A stretch of 64,000 nucleotides of DNA from Actinomycetota bacterium (GTDB lineage: Bacteria; Actinomycetota; Thermoleophilia; Solirubrobacterales; Solirubrobacteraceae), in assembly GCA_005888335.1 (NCBI GenBank), contig VAWY01000126.1, positions 1 through 64,000 on the forward strand, written 5' to 3'. Positions within the stretch are counted from its first letter, which is position 1; the number at the start of each line of letters is the position of its first letter. The translations under genes were made by a program, and so were the position numbers. Positions 1 to 9,700 of the stretch are shown piece by piece. The notes under the pieces were generated by a model. It did no database searches, was not told the origin of the DNA, and saw only the letters and a list, made by a program, of their open reading frames with translations.

Positions 1-170
1 CAGCACAACTTCAACGCGAAGAGGAACTGGCTGACGAACTCCCCGCCATACGGATACGGCGGACGCAGGGCCGACATGATCGTCTTGCCCGTCAGGATCA
101 TCATGTCCCCGACCTCTTCGAGCAGGCTCTTGACCGGCAAGAACCCACGATCGGCGACGGAACGAACCAA
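1..170 (-). CDS. mlaE: MlaE/YrbE-family ABC transporter permease, N-terminal part (cut by window edge)
   Basis: The reverse strand of the first 170 bases reads as about 56 residues that match the N-terminus of MlaE/YrbE permeases. The diagnostic segment is LRPPYPYGGEFVSQF (about residues 32-46), preceded by MMILTGKTIMSA. The family forms the membrane subunit of ABC transporters that move phospholipids or, in mycobacteria with Mce proteins, sterols and lipids. The start is a TTG at 170 preceded six bases earlier by a strong GGGGAGG ribosome binding site. The rest of the gene lies outside the window, so partner mlaD/mce and ATPase genes cannot be seen. Confidence 0.75.
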   Translation of the reverse strand, partial: MVRSVADRGFLPVKSLLEEVGDMMILTGKTIMSALRPPYPYGGEFVSQFLFALKLC

Positions 171-309
171 GTGCTGCCTCCCCGTTGGTGACCCGGTATC
201 GCAAGCGTATGTCACGGTCGCATGGGCTGCCAACCAAGAACCTGTTTCGCTGCGTCCTGAAAACAAATCTGCGCGTGATCTCGCGCCGCTTGGTACGTTC
301 CGGCCCGCG

Positions 310-885
310 ATGAGATGGGGTCTTCGCCTCGGGTCGTTCGCCGCGCTGGCGGCGCTCGCCGTGGGCGGGTGCGGCGGGGGCCAGCGGCAGGACGTCAACG
401 AGCCGTCGGGCACGTTCGACGTCGACGTCGTCCTCGACTCGTTCCCGCTGATCCAGCACGTCGCCCAGCAGTCGCGCCTGCGCATCGAGGTGCGCAACGC
501 CGGCGACCGCACGATCCCCAACGTCGCCGTGACCGTGAAGGGCTTCAACACCCGCGACACCGAGCCCGGCCTGGCCGACCCCAGCCGGGCGGTCTGGATC
601 GTCGACGCCGGCCCGCGCGGCGGCGACACCGCGTACGTCGGGACCTGGGCGCTCGGCAAGCTCCCGCCGGGGCGCAGCCGCACGTTCGAGTGGCGCGTGA
701 CCCCGACGAAGGCGGGCCTCTACGACGTGCGCTATGAGATCGCGGCCGGCCTGAACGGCAAGGCCAAGGCGCGCGCGCGCAACGGCAACCGGCCCGGCGG
801 CCTCTTCACCGTTCGCGTCTCCGGCAAGCCGGCCGACGCCAAGGTCGACCCGAACACGGGCCGGGTCATCCGCGAGAGCCACTAG
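310..885 (+). CDS. Predicted lipoprotein with an Ig-like/CARDB-type domain
   Basis: A 191-residue protein starting at ATG 310. The same frame is open further upstream, but only this start gives a clean export signal: MRWGLRLGSFAALAALAVGGC, where VGGC is the lipobox and Cys21 the lipidation site. The mature part (EVRNAGDRTIPNVAVTVKG, then FEWRVTPTKAGLYDVRYEI) looks like a beta-sandwich of the kind found in CARDB/DUF11 adhesion-like domains. It is transcribed divergently from the MlaE permease, so a role at the cell surface or in lipid handling is possible but unproven. No enzyme motif is visible. Confidence 0.7.
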   Translation: MRWGLRLGSFAALAALAVGGCGGGQRQDVNEPSGTFDVDVVLDSFPLIQHVAQQSRLRIEVRNAGDRTIPNVAVTVKGFNTRDTEPGLADPSRAVWIVDAGPRGGDTAYVGTWALGKLPPGRSRTFEWRVTPTKAGLYDVRYEIAAGLNGKAKARARNGNRPGGLFTVRVSGKPADAKVDPNTGRVIRESH

Positions 886-942
886 TGGGCCCGTCCGCAA
901 GTCCGCCGGTTCCGCGTCGGATTTGCGGACGGGCCCACTAGT
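881..942. terminator. Long inverted repeat, likely transcription terminator hairpin
   Basis: Arms 881-904 and 919-942 are complementary at 23 of 24 positions, with a 14-base loop. The left arm begins with the stop codon region of the upstream lipoprotein gene. There is no T-run after the stem, as is usual in this GC range. A rho-independent-like terminator or RNA 3' end is the simplest reading. The arms are much longer than those of the other hairpins in the window. Confidence 0.6.
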
Positions 943-1010
943 CACCCGTCGCCCCCATCCGCCGGGGGCGCTACCTTCGCCCCATCGCCCCCCATTCCGC
1001 CGGAGGTGCC

Positions 1011-1670
1011 GTGCGGCACAAGATCGACCTCGGCTCCGGGCTCGTGGCGCTCGGCGCGCTCGGGGTTCTCATCAGCCTGTTCCTCGACTGGTACGCCCCC
1101 CACCTGACCGCCTTCGACGCGTTCGAGGTCGTGGACTGGATGCTGGCCTCCCTCGCCGTCGTGACCCTCGGGGGGCTGAGCCTGGCCGCCCGCGACGCGG
1201 TCCCGGTCCCGCCCTGGCTGGTCTTCGCCGTCCTCGCCGCCGTCGTGCTGGTCTTCGCGCAGGTCATCGATCCGCCGCCCGATGCCCATGGCGCCGCCCG
1301 CCAGGCGGGCGCCTGGCTGGCGGTCGGGTCGGCCGCGCTGATGGCCATCGGCGTGGCCCTGGCCACCGCGAGCATCTCGGTGACCGTCGACGTGCGCGGC
1401 CGCGAGCGCCGCCGCCGCGTCCCGGCGGTCGACCGGCGCGAGGCGGCCGCGTCGCCGCCGCGCGAGCCCGACGCCGCTCCGCCGCGCCCGGCCGCCGCCG
1501 CCTCGCGCGCGGGCTCGGCGACGCCGCGGCCGGCCACCAGCCCGCCGCCGCGCGAGCCGGACCTCGGCGCGCCGCCGCGCACGGCGCCGGGCGATCCCGA
1601 CCGCACGCAGCCGCTGCGGCCCCTCGAGCCCCGACCGCCCGGACCGGGCACGGAGACGAGCGGCGAGTGA
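1011..1670 (+). CDS. Four-helix membrane protein with Pro/Ala/Arg-rich tail, unknown function
   Basis: 219 residues, GTG start at 1011 with GGAGG six bases upstream. The first about 125 residues contain four hydrophobic segments (about 8-26, 43-60, 68-86 and 98-118). The last about 90 residues are a low-complexity cytoplasmic tail of repeated PPREPD-like and Ala/Pro/Arg segments. I do not recognise a family. It overlaps the next gene by four bases (GTGA), so the two are probably translated together and may act together at the membrane. Confidence 0.65.
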   Translation: MRHKIDLGSGLVALGALGVLISLFLDWYAPHLTAFDAFEVVDWMLASLAVVTLGGLSLAARDAVPVPPWLVFAVLAAVVLVFAQVIDPPPDAHGAARQAGAWLAVGSAALMAIGVALATASISVTVDVRGRERRRRVPAVDRREAAASPPREPDAAPPRPAAAASRAGSATPRPATSPPPREPDLGAPPRTAPGDPDRTQPLRPLEPRPPGPGTETSGE

Positions 1671-2914
1671 CCCCGCCCTTCGAGGTCCTGCGCTTCACGG
1701 GCGTCCCGGCCGGCGCGGACGTGTGCGTGCTCGAGCTCGAGGGACGCTTCGCCGAGGCCGCCGCCGACCGCACGCCCGACCGCGACCGCGACCGCGCCCG
1801 GCTCGTCGTCGAGAACGCCGAGCGCCAGGTCGAGACGCCGCCCGTCGCGGCCGCAACGTTGGCCGACGGATCCTGGCGCGCGACCTACGCGCTGCCGCTG
1901 AGCATGCTCGCGGGCGCCGTCTACGCGCTCGCCGTCGGGCGCGACCTGCTGCTCGACCTCCCCGCCCCGGATGTCGAGACGCCGGACGGCGGCGCGGCCG
2001 ACCCCCATGTCCGCCTCGCCCGCGAGGCCAACGAGCTGCGCGCCCGCCTCGACCAGGCCGAGGCCGCGCACGCGGCCGCCGACGAGCGCGCCGCGGCCGC
2101 CGCCGCCGCCCTCGCCGCCGAGAGCATTGCCCGGGCCGAGGCCGAGGCCGGCCGCGAGCGCGAGGCCGCCCGCGCGGACGAGGCCGTCGCCGCGCGCGAG
2201 CGCGCCGAGGCGGCCGTCGCCGAGGCCAAGCGTGCGGCCGAGGAGCGCGTGGCCGCGGCGAAGGCCAACGCCGAGCAGGCGCTGGCCAAGGCGCGCGCGG
2301 AGCACGAGGCCGCGCTGGCCAAGGCCGGCGAGGAGCACGAGCGCCAGGTCGCCGAGGAGCGCGACGACGCCGAGCACCACCTCGAGGAGGCGATCGCCGC
2401 CGAGCGCGCCCGGGCCGCGGTGACCAGCCACGAGCTGCGCTCGGCGCGCGCGGAGCTCGAGGCGCTGCGCCGTGAGCTCGCGCTGCGGCGCGCCGCCGTC
2501 GCCCGCCCGCACCGCGTCGCCGACCGCGCCCGGGCCGCCGCCGAGCGCCCCGGCTGGCCCGCGGGCGCCAACGGCGCGCCCGCGTCGCCGCCCGCCGACG
2601 ACCCGGACGCCACGAACCGCCTCCCGGAGGCGACCGAGACCGTCGCCGTCTCGACCGAGGCGACCGCGGAGGTGTCCGAGCAGGGCGGCGAGGGCTTCCG
2701 CGTGCTCACCCCGCGCGCGCCGCGCCCGCGCCACCGTGCCGAGGACGAGCCCCAGCCCGGCGCGCTGCCGCCGGGCGCCGCGGCGACCGGCGCGCGCAGC
2801 TTCGAGCCGGCGATGGGCAGCTCGAGCTCGACGCGGATGCTCGCCGTCGTCGCGCTCGCGGTCGCGATCCTCGCGGCGATCCTCGTCGTCGTGCTGCGCG
2901 TCGGCCTCGTCTGA
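1667..2914 (+). CDS. Coiled-coil protein with C-terminal transmembrane anchor, unknown function
   Basis: 415 residues, GTG start overlapping the previous stop (GTGA). Residues about 1-95 look globular (VLRFTGVPAGADVCVLELEG onward). Residues about 115-280 are an Ala/Glu/Arg-rich heptad region, almost certainly a long coiled coil. A disordered linker follows, then a single hydrophobic helix at the very C-terminus (MLAVVALAVAILAAILVVVL), which predicts a tail-anchored topology. The stop abuts the stop of the convergent phosphatase gene with no spacer. No catalytic motif is visible, and the coiled-coil composition makes homology calls unreliable. Confidence 0.65.
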   Translation: MTPPFEVLRFTGVPAGADVCVLELEGRFAEAAADRTPDRDRDRARLVVENAERQVETPPVAAATLADGSWRATYALPLSMLAGAVYALAVGRDLLLDLPAPDVETPDGGAADPHVRLAREANELRARLDQAEAAHAAADERAAAAAAALAAESIARAEAEAGREREAARADEAVAARERAEAAVAEAKRAAEERVAAAKANAEQALAKARAEHEAALAKAGEEHERQVAEERDDAEHHLEEAIAAERARAAVTSHELRSARAELEALRRELALRRAAVARPHRVADRARAAAERPGWPAGANGAPASPPADDPDATNRLPEATETVAVSTEATAEVSEQGGEGFRVLTPRAPRPRHRAEDEPQPGALPPGAAATGARSFEPAMGSSSSTRMLAVVALAVAILAAILVVVLRVGLV

Positions 2915-5347
2915 CTACGCCTGGGGCAGCGACGCCACCGCGCCCGCGCGGAGCGCGCGGCGCAGGACCACGGTCGTCCCCTGCGGGCTCGGCGAGACCT
3001 CGACGTCGTCCATGAACGCGCGCATGAGCGTCAGCCCGCGACCGCGGTCGCCGGGCTTGCGCCTGGTCTTGTTCTCACGCCAGCGGCCGCGGTCGCGCAC
3101 CGTGATGACGACCTCCGAGCCGGTGCGCTCGAGCTCGACCTGGAACGGCTGCGAGCTCAGGTGGTGCCCGTGCTCGATGGCGTTCTCCACCGCCTCGTTG
3201 GTCGCCATCGTCACCGCGGCGACCTCGTCGGCGTCGGCGTCGTTCTCGGCCAGCCACCGGCGCAGCGTGGCCCGCAGGCTGGCCAGGCCCTCGTGCTCGC
3301 CGGGGAACGAGAGCGACAGCCGGTCGCCGAGGACGGCCGGCGAGTTGGCCACGACGAACGTCACGTCGTCCGACGACGTCGCGCCGCCGAGGGTGCCGCC
3401 GAGGATCGCGTCGCACAGCTCCTCCGGATCGAGCGCGCCGTTGCCGCTCGCGTCGCGCAGGCGGTCGAAGCCCTCCTCGAGCGGCCGGCCCGGATGCTCG
3501 ACGAGCCCGTCGGTGTAGAGGATCACCGTCATGCCGGGCGACAGCGCGGCCTCCGACTCCGGGTAGACGGGATCCTCGACGGCGCCGAGCGGCACGCCGC
3601 CTGCGCCCTCGAGGTAGCGCGCGCCGTTCGGCCCCACGACGAGGGGCGGCGGATGCCCGGCGTTGGCCCAGCGCAGCACGCCCTTGCCCGGGTCGAGCAC
3701 GAGCACGATCACGGTGGCCATGCTGTCCTCGTCGAGCTGGAACTGGAAGCGGTTGAGGCGCTCGAGCACGCCGGCCGGGCCCGCGCCCTCGAGCGCGTAG
3801 GCGCGCAGCGCGCTGCGCAGCTGACCCATCGACGCGGCCGCCGCGACCCCGCGCCCGGCGACGTCGCCCATGACCAGGCCCAGCCGGTTGCCCGGCAGCG
3901 CGATCGCGTCGTACCAGTCGCCCCCGACCTCCGTGCCCGCGCCGCCCGGCAGGTAGCGGGCGGCGAGGCGCAGCCCGGGGATGCTGGGCAGCCGCTCGGG
4001 CAGCAGCGCCGTCTGCAGCTGCTGGGCGATGCGGTGCTCGCGCTCGAAGAGCCTCGTGCGCTCGATGGCCAGCGCGGCGCGGTCGGCGGCCAGCTGCAGC
4101 AGGCTCGCGTCGGCGGGCGTGAACGACCGCTGGAACAGCGTGCCGACCGTCAGCACCCCGATCGCGCGGTTCTCGAGCAGCAGCGGGACCGCGAGGACCG
4201 AGCTGACCGCGGCGCCCGGCAGCGCCTCGTCGAAGCCCTCGTCCTGCCCCGTGTCGTCGACGATCAGCGGCCGGCGGTCGCGCAGCACGCGCAGCACCGC
4301 GCCGTCGGGCTCGGGGCGGAAGGCCGTGCGCACCGCCGCGTCGACACCCTCGGCGGCCTGCACGACGACGTAGCGGCCCTCCTGGTCGGCAAGGATGAAC
4401 GACGCGCCGTCGACGGCCAGCACCTCGGCGATGCGCGCCAGCAGCTCGCCGAGCAGCTGGTCGAGCGCCAGCGGCGCCAGCGCCGCGTCGACGATCCGCT
4501 GGATGCCCTGGAGGCGCTCGGTCACCGCCTCGGCCTCGAGGCGGGCGGCCTGCTCGCGGATGAGCAGCTCGCGCGAGCGCTCGGCCCGCTTGCGCTCGCG
4601 CAGGTCCTCGACGTGGGCGAGCAGCGCGGGCTCGGCGTTCTGCGGGCGGGCCATCGCGAACGAGACCAGCGCCGGGATCGCGCGGCCGCCCGCGCCGAGC
4701 AGCCGGCGCTCGACCTGGTAGCGCGAGCGGCGCCCGCTCAGCAGCGCCTCGCGTTCGGCCGCGTCGGCGCGGCGGTCCTCGGCGTGGGTGAGATCGTCGA
4801 TCGTGCGCCCGGCGAGGCGGTCCAGCCCGAGGCCCAGCGTCTCGCACAGCGCGCGGTTGGCCGTGATGATGTGCCCGTCGCGGTCCATGCGCGCCATGCC
4901 GATCGGCGCGTCCTCGAACGCCGCGCGCGCGAGCTCCTCGCTGGCCCGCAGCGCCCGCCCGGCGCGCCAGAGCTCGATGAAGACGGCGACCTTCGAGCGC
5001 AGGACGACCGGGTCGTAGGGCTTGAACACGTAGTCGACCGCGCCCGCCTCGTAGCCGCGGAAGACGTGGTGCTGCTCCTTGGAGATCGCCGTCACGAAGA
5101 TGATCGGGATCGAGCGCGTGCGCTCCCGGCGCTTGATGTAGTCGGCGGTCTCGAAGCCGTCGAGCTCGGGCATCTGGACGTCGAGCAGGATCACCGCGAA
5201 ATCGTGGTCGAGCAGGCACTTGAGCGCCTCCGCGCCGGACGTCGCGGTGACCAGCCGGCAGCCGAGCGGCGCGAGGACGGCCTCGAGAGCGACGAGGTTC
5301 TCCCGGCGGTCGTCGACCAGCAGGACGGGGGCGCGCGAGTCCTTCAC
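2915..5347 (-). CDS. Response regulator with PAS, GAF, SpoIIE/PP2C phosphatase and histidine-kinase-like ATPase domains
   Basis: 810 residues with GTG start. In order: receiver domain (about 5-125) with phospho-acceptor Asp56 in VILLDVQMPELDG; PAS (about 130-250); GAF (about 285-430); PP2C-type SpoIIE phosphatase (about 445-660, with GGDWYDAI, VMGDVAGRG and DDVTFVV metal-binding motifs); and an anti-sigma-type HATPase (about 675-800, with ATNEAVENAIEHGH and DRGRGLTLM). This architecture is that of an RsbU/RsbP-like activator of a partner-switching stress pathway, with a built-in RsbW-like kinase. It is the last gene of the operon and overlaps cheB by four bases. The upstream hybrid kinase is its likely phosphodonor (inference). 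Confidence 0.9.
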   Translation of the reverse strand: MKDSRAPVLLVDDRRENLVALEAVLAPLGCRLVTATSGAEALKCLLDHDFAVILLDVQMPELDGFETADYIKRRERTRSIPIIFVTAISKEQHHVFRGYEAGAVDYVFKPYDPVVLRSKVAVFIELWRAGRALRASEELARAAFEDAPIGMARMDRDGHIITANRALCETLGLGLDRLAGRTIDDLTHAEDRRADAAEREALLSGRRSRYQVERRLLGAGGRAIPALVSFAMARPQNAEPALLAHVEDLRERKRAERSRELLIREQAARLEAEAVTERLQGIQRIVDAALAPLALDQLLGELLARIAEVLAVDGASFILADQEGRYVVVQAAEGVDAAVRTAFRPEPDGAVLRVLRDRRPLIVDDTGQDEGFDEALPGAAVSSVLAVPLLLENRAIGVLTVGTLFQRSFTPADASLLQLAADRAALAIERTRLFEREHRIAQQLQTALLPERLPSIPGLRLAARYLPGGAGTEVGGDWYDAIALPGNRLGLVMGDVAGRGVAAAASMGQLRSALRAYALEGAGPAGVLERLNRFQFQLDEDSMATVIVLVLDPGKGVLRWANAGHPPPLVVGPNGARYLEGAGGVPLGAVEDPVYPESEAALSPGMTVILYTDGLVEHPGRPLEEGFDRLRDASGNGALDPEELCDAILGGTLGGATSSDDVTFVVANSPAVLGDRLSLSFPGEHEGLASLRATLRRWLAENDADADEVAAVTMATNEAVENAIEHGHHLSSQPFQVELERTGSEVVITVRDRGRWRENKTRRKPGDRGRGLTLMRAFMDDVEVSPSPQGTTVVLRRALRAGAVASLPQA

Positions 5348-5931
5348 GCCCGCGCCCTCCTCGCGGCCCAGCCGACGACCTCGTTGAGCCGCGCGGCGAT
5401 CTCGGCCAACGGGAGCACCTCCGCGGTCGGAACCGAGGCCAGCGCCGCGTCCGGCATCTCGCGGCGCTCGGCTTCGCCGGGGTCCTGGACGATGGCCAGC
5501 CCGCCGCGGCGGTGGACCTCCGCCAGGCCCGCCGCCCCGTCGGCGTTCGAGCCGGTGAGCACGACGCCGACGAGGCGGTCGCCGTAGGCCGCAGCGGCCG
5601 ACTCGAGCAGGACGTCGATCGAGGGCCGGCTGAAGGCGACCGGGGCGTCGGTCGACAGCGCGACGTCGCCGCGCTCGACGAGCATGTGGTAGTCGGGCGG
5701 GGCGATGAGCACCGTTCCCGGCCGGAGGTGGGCCTTGTCCTCGGCGTCGCGGACGGTCAGCGCCGTGCGCCGCCCGAGGAGGGAGGGAAGGAGCGTGTCG
5801 TCAGCGCGCGGCGAACGGTGCTGGGCGACGCAGATCGGCGCGGCGAAGTCGCCGTCGAGCCCGCACAGGAGCGTCTGCAGGGCGGCGAGACCGCCCCACG
5901 AGGCCCCGATCGCGACCAGATCGCAGCGCAT
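5344..5931 (-). CDS. cheB: CheB-type protein-glutamate methylesterase, stand-alone catalytic domain
   Basis: 195 residues, only the esterase domain without the usual N-terminal receiver. The catalytic triad is visible: Ser11 in GASWGG, His38 in VAQHRS and Asp131 in TGSNADGAAG. CheB removes methyl esters from glutamates of signalling coiled coils. It overlaps cheR upstream (ATGA) and the phosphatase downstream (GTGA). No CheA, CheW or MCP gene lies in the window, so this pair probably serves the poly-HAMP kinase or another non-chemotaxis sensor. Confidence 0.9.
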   Translation of the reverse strand: MRCDLVAIGASWGGLAALQTLLCGLDGDFAAPICVAQHRSPRADDTLLPSLLGRRTALTVRDAEDKAHLRPGTVLIAPPDYHMLVERGDVALSTDAPVAFSRPSIDVLLESAAAAYGDRLVGVVLTGSNADGAAGLAEVHRRGGLAIVQDPGEAERREMPDAALASVPTAEVLPLAEIAARLNEVVGWAARRARA

Positions 5932-6788
5932 CAGCCTCGCCGCCGGAAGAGCTTCTCGGCCGGATCGAGCGACTCGTACCGCTCGGCGATCTCGGCATCG
6001 GAGATCGCCTCTTTGCGGCCCAGTCCCAGGTGACCGAGGGGAACCAGGCTGTCGAGGAAGAGCTCGTGCACGTGCCGCTGCAGCTCTCGGCCGAAGTAGA
6101 TCATGACGTTGCGGCACAGGATCATGTGGAATTCGTTGAACGAGCGGTCCGAGGCGAGGTTGTGCTGGGCGAAGACCACGCCCTGGGAGAGGCGCCGGTC
6201 GAAGACCGCCCACTCGCCGTCGATGTCGTAGTGAGCCTCCATGTTCCCGCTGCCGCCGGCGCGAGCGTAATTGTCCTTGTACGTCGTGAGCTCCGCCGCG
6301 GGCACCGCGAACCGGCGCGCCCGGTGCAGCGCGGCGTCGTTCATGTCGGTCGCGTAGATGCGCGTGCGCTCGAGCAGGTCCTCCTCGCACAGCGCGACCG
6401 CGAGCGAGATGACCTCCTCGCCGGTCGAGCAGCCCGCCACCCAGATGCGCAGGAACGGATAGGTCCGCAGCTGCGGGAACACCTTGACGCGCAGCGCGCG
6501 GAAGAAGGACGGGTCGCGGAACATCTCGGTCACGTTGATCGAGAGGTCCTTGAGCAGCCGGACGAGGCACTCCTCGTCGTGCAGGACGCGGTCGAGCAGC
6601 GCGGTCAGGGTCGTCAGGCCCTCCAGGCTCGTGCGCTTCCACAGCCTGCGCTTGAGCGACGCACCCGCGTACCCGCGGAAGTCGTAGCCGAAGCGGCGGA
6701 AGATGCCCTCGAGCAACAGGTCGAGCTCGAGGGCCTCCGTCGCGTCGCCCGCCGCGGGCGGAGTCGGGCCCGCTACCGGTAGAGCCAC
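5931..6788 (-). CDS. cheR: CheR-type protein-glutamate O-methyltransferase
   Basis: 285 residues, GTG start at 6788 inside the end of the kinase gene (16-base overlap). It has the CheR N-terminal helical domain (about 20-85) and a SAM-binding methyltransferase domain with VAGCSTGEE (motif I), ATDMNDAAL and the CheR signature LCRNVMIYF. It would use S-adenosylmethionine to methylate glutamates on a sensor protein. Coupled to cheB and to the hybrid kinase, it forms a CheR/CheB adaptation pair without other chemotaxis genes. Confidence 0.92.
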   Translation of the reverse strand: MALPVAGPTPPAAGDATEALELDLLLEGIFRRFGYDFRGYAGASLKRRLWKRTSLEGLTTLTALLDRVLHDEECLVRLLKDLSINVTEMFRDPSFFRALRVKVFPQLRTYPFLRIWVAGCSTGEEVISLAVALCEEDLLERTRIYATDMNDAALHRARRFAVPAAELTTYKDNYARAGGSGNMEAHYDIDGEWAVFDRRLSQGVVFAQHNLASDRSFNEFHMILCRNVMIYFGRELQRHVHELFLDSLVPLGHLGLGRKEAISDAEIAERYESLDPAEKLFRRRG

Positions 6789-9700
6789 ACCCGCATGAGC
6801 GACAGCAGCTGGTCGGGATCGACCGGCTTGGTCACGTAGTCGGAGGCGCCCGAGGCGATGGACCGCTCTCGGTCGCCCTGCATCGCCTTGGCGGTGAGCG
6901 CGATGATCGGCAGGTCCTCGAACCGCGCCCGCGCGCGGACGGCTCGCATCGCCTCGTAGCCGTCCATCTCGGGCATCATCACGTCCATAACGACCAGGTC
7001 GACGTCCGGGTTGGCCTCGAGGATCTCGATGCCCTCGCGCCCGTTCTCGCCGAAGAGGACGGTCATGCCGCGCGCCTCGAGCACGCTCGTCAGCGCGAAC
7101 ACGTTGCGCACGTCGTCGTCGACGATCAGGACCTTGCGCCCCTGCAGCACGGCGTCGGCGTGGTGCAGCTGGTCGAGCATGCGCCGGTGCTCGGGCGTCA
7201 GCGCGGACGGCGGCCGGTGCAGGTACAGGGCGGTCTCGTCGAGCAGCCGCTCCGGTGAGGCGGCGTCCTTGAGCACGATCGCGCCGGCGTAGCGCTTCAG
7301 GCGCGTCTCCTCCTTGCGCGTCAGCGCCTTGCCCGTGTGGATGATCACCGGGATCTCGCGGAAGCGCTCGTCGGCCTGCAGCTTCTCGAGCAGCTCGAAG
7401 CCGTCGCCGTCCGGGAGCTTGAGGTCGAGCACCAGGCAGTCCGCCCCGCGCTCCCCGAGCTCGGCCAGCGCCTCGGCGGCGCTGCCGGCGCCGACGACCT
7501 CGACGTCCTCTCCGCCGACGAGCTCGGCCACGCTCGCGCGCAGGTGCTCGTCGTCCTCGACGTGCAGCAGCCGCTTGGTGGGCCGGTCGAGCGTCTCCTC
7601 GAGACCGGCGAACGCGGCCTCGAGCGCCTCGCGCGAGAGGGGCCGCTCGACGAAGCCGGCCGCGCCGGCCTGCAGCGCCGCGTGGCGCGACCCGGGGTCG
7701 CCCACCACCCAGACGGGAACGTGCCGCGTGCGGGGGTGCTGCTTGAGCTGGCCGAGCAGCCCGGTGCCGCCGAGCAGCAGGGCGCCGTCGATCGGGTGCT
7801 CCTGCGCGAGGGTCAGGCTCCCCGCGCCGCCGAGCGCGACGATCGCCTTGAGCCCGTGCTCGCGGGCCAGCGACAGCGCGAGGTCGCCCTCCTCGAGCGT
7901 GTCGGCGACGAGCAGGATGACGCGATCGCCCGGCGCCAGGCGCTCGCGGTCGTCGGCGACCTCGGGCTGCGGGGCGCCCTGCGGCTCGAACTCGAACTCG
8001 TCGGCCAGCGCGTGCGCGGCGACGGCGGCCGGGGCGCCGTTGCCCTCGGCGTGCACCGCGCCGACCTCGGCGGGCGCCTCGGTGACGGGGGCCGACGGCG
8101 CGAGCGTCGCCGGCAGCAGCAGGGTGAACGTGCTGCCCTCGCCCGCGGTGGAGCGGACCCGGATCTCCCCGCCGAGCAGCCGGGCGATCTCGCGCGAGAT
8201 CGACAGCCCGAGGCCGGTGCCGCCGTAGCGCCGGTTCGTCGTCCCGTCGGCCTGCTGGAAGGCCTCGAAGATCAGGCGCAGCTTGTCCTCGGGGATCCCG
8301 ATGCCGGTGTCGACGACGTTGAAGGCCACCGCGTACGGCGTCCCGTCGAAGCCGACCTCGCTGCTCGCCTCGACGTGCAGCGCGACCGAGCCGCGCTCGG
8401 TGAACTTCATCGCGTTGGACAGCAGGTTGCGGAGGATCTGCTGCAGCCGCTGCTCGTCGGTGAACAGCGACTTGGGCGCGGTCTCGTCGGCCTCGATCGA
8501 GAACGCCAGGCCGCGCTCCTCGGCCACCGGGCGGAACGCGCGCTCGACGGCGCCGGTGATCTCGGTCATGGGCACGTGGCCGGCCGAGACGTCCATCTTG
8601 CCCGCCTCGACCTTCGACAGGTCGAGGATGTCGCTGATCAGCGACAGCAGCTCCGTCCCGGCGTTGTGGATCGTCTCGGCGAACTCGATCTGCTTGGCCG
8701 ACAGGTTGCCCTCGCCGTTGTCGGCCAGCAGCTTGGACAGGATGAGCAGCGAGTTCAGCGGGGTGCGCAGCTCGTGGCTCATGTTGGCCAGGAACTCGCT
8801 CTTGTACTTCGACGAGAGCGCCAGCTGGGCGGCGCGCTCCTCCAGCGCCTCGCGCGCGCGCTCGATCTCGGCGTTCTTCTCCTCGATGTCGCGGTTCTGC
8901 TGCGCGAGCAGCGCCGCCTTGTCCTGCAGCTCCTCGTTGGTCTGGCGCAGCTCCTCCTGCTGGCTCTGCAGCAGCTCCTCGGACGCGCGCAGCGACTGCG
9001 CCTGCGCCTCGAGCTCGGCGTTGGAGCGCTTGAGCTCCTCCTGCTGAGCCTGCAGCTCGTCCTGGCGCTCCTGCAGCTCGGTCGCGAGGCGCTGCGACTG
9101 CTCGAGCAGCTCCTCGGTGCGCTGGTTGGCGATGATGTTCGACAGGACGACGCCGATCGTCTCCGAGAGCTGCTCGAGGAACGACTGGTTCGTCTCGTTG
9201 AACGCGTGCACCGACGCCAGCTCGATGACCGAGAGCACCTGGTCCTCGAAGAGCACCGGCAGGACGATGATGTTGACCGGCAGCGACTCGCCGAGCCCGG
9301 AGGTGACGCGCACGTAGTCCGACGGCGCGTTCGAGACGAGGATGCTCTTGCCCTCGAGCGCCGACTGGCCCACGAGGCCCTCGCCGGGCGCGAAGCGGTT
9401 GGCGAGGTTCTTGCGCTTCTGGTAGCCGTAGCTGGCGATCATCGTCAGCTCGGCGGGCGCGCCGTTGTCGTCGGCGCGGTTGAGGAAGAACGCGCCGTGC
9501 TGGGCGTCGACGAGCGGTGTGACCTCGGACATGATCAGCCGCGACACGGCGGCGAGGTCGCGCTGACCCTGGATCGCGCCGGTGATCCGCGCGAGGTTCG
9601 TCTTGAGCCAGTCCTGCTCCGCGTTCTGCTGGGTGGTGTCGCGGAGGTTGGCGATCATCTGGTTGATCGTGTCGTTCAGCGTCGAGACCTCGCCCGAGGC

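Noticed and set aside
5931..6788. Classical chemotaxis locus
   Set aside because: CheR and CheB are present, but CheA, CheW, CheY-only and MCP genes are absent and the neighbours are a hybrid kinase and a SpoIIE-type phosphatase.
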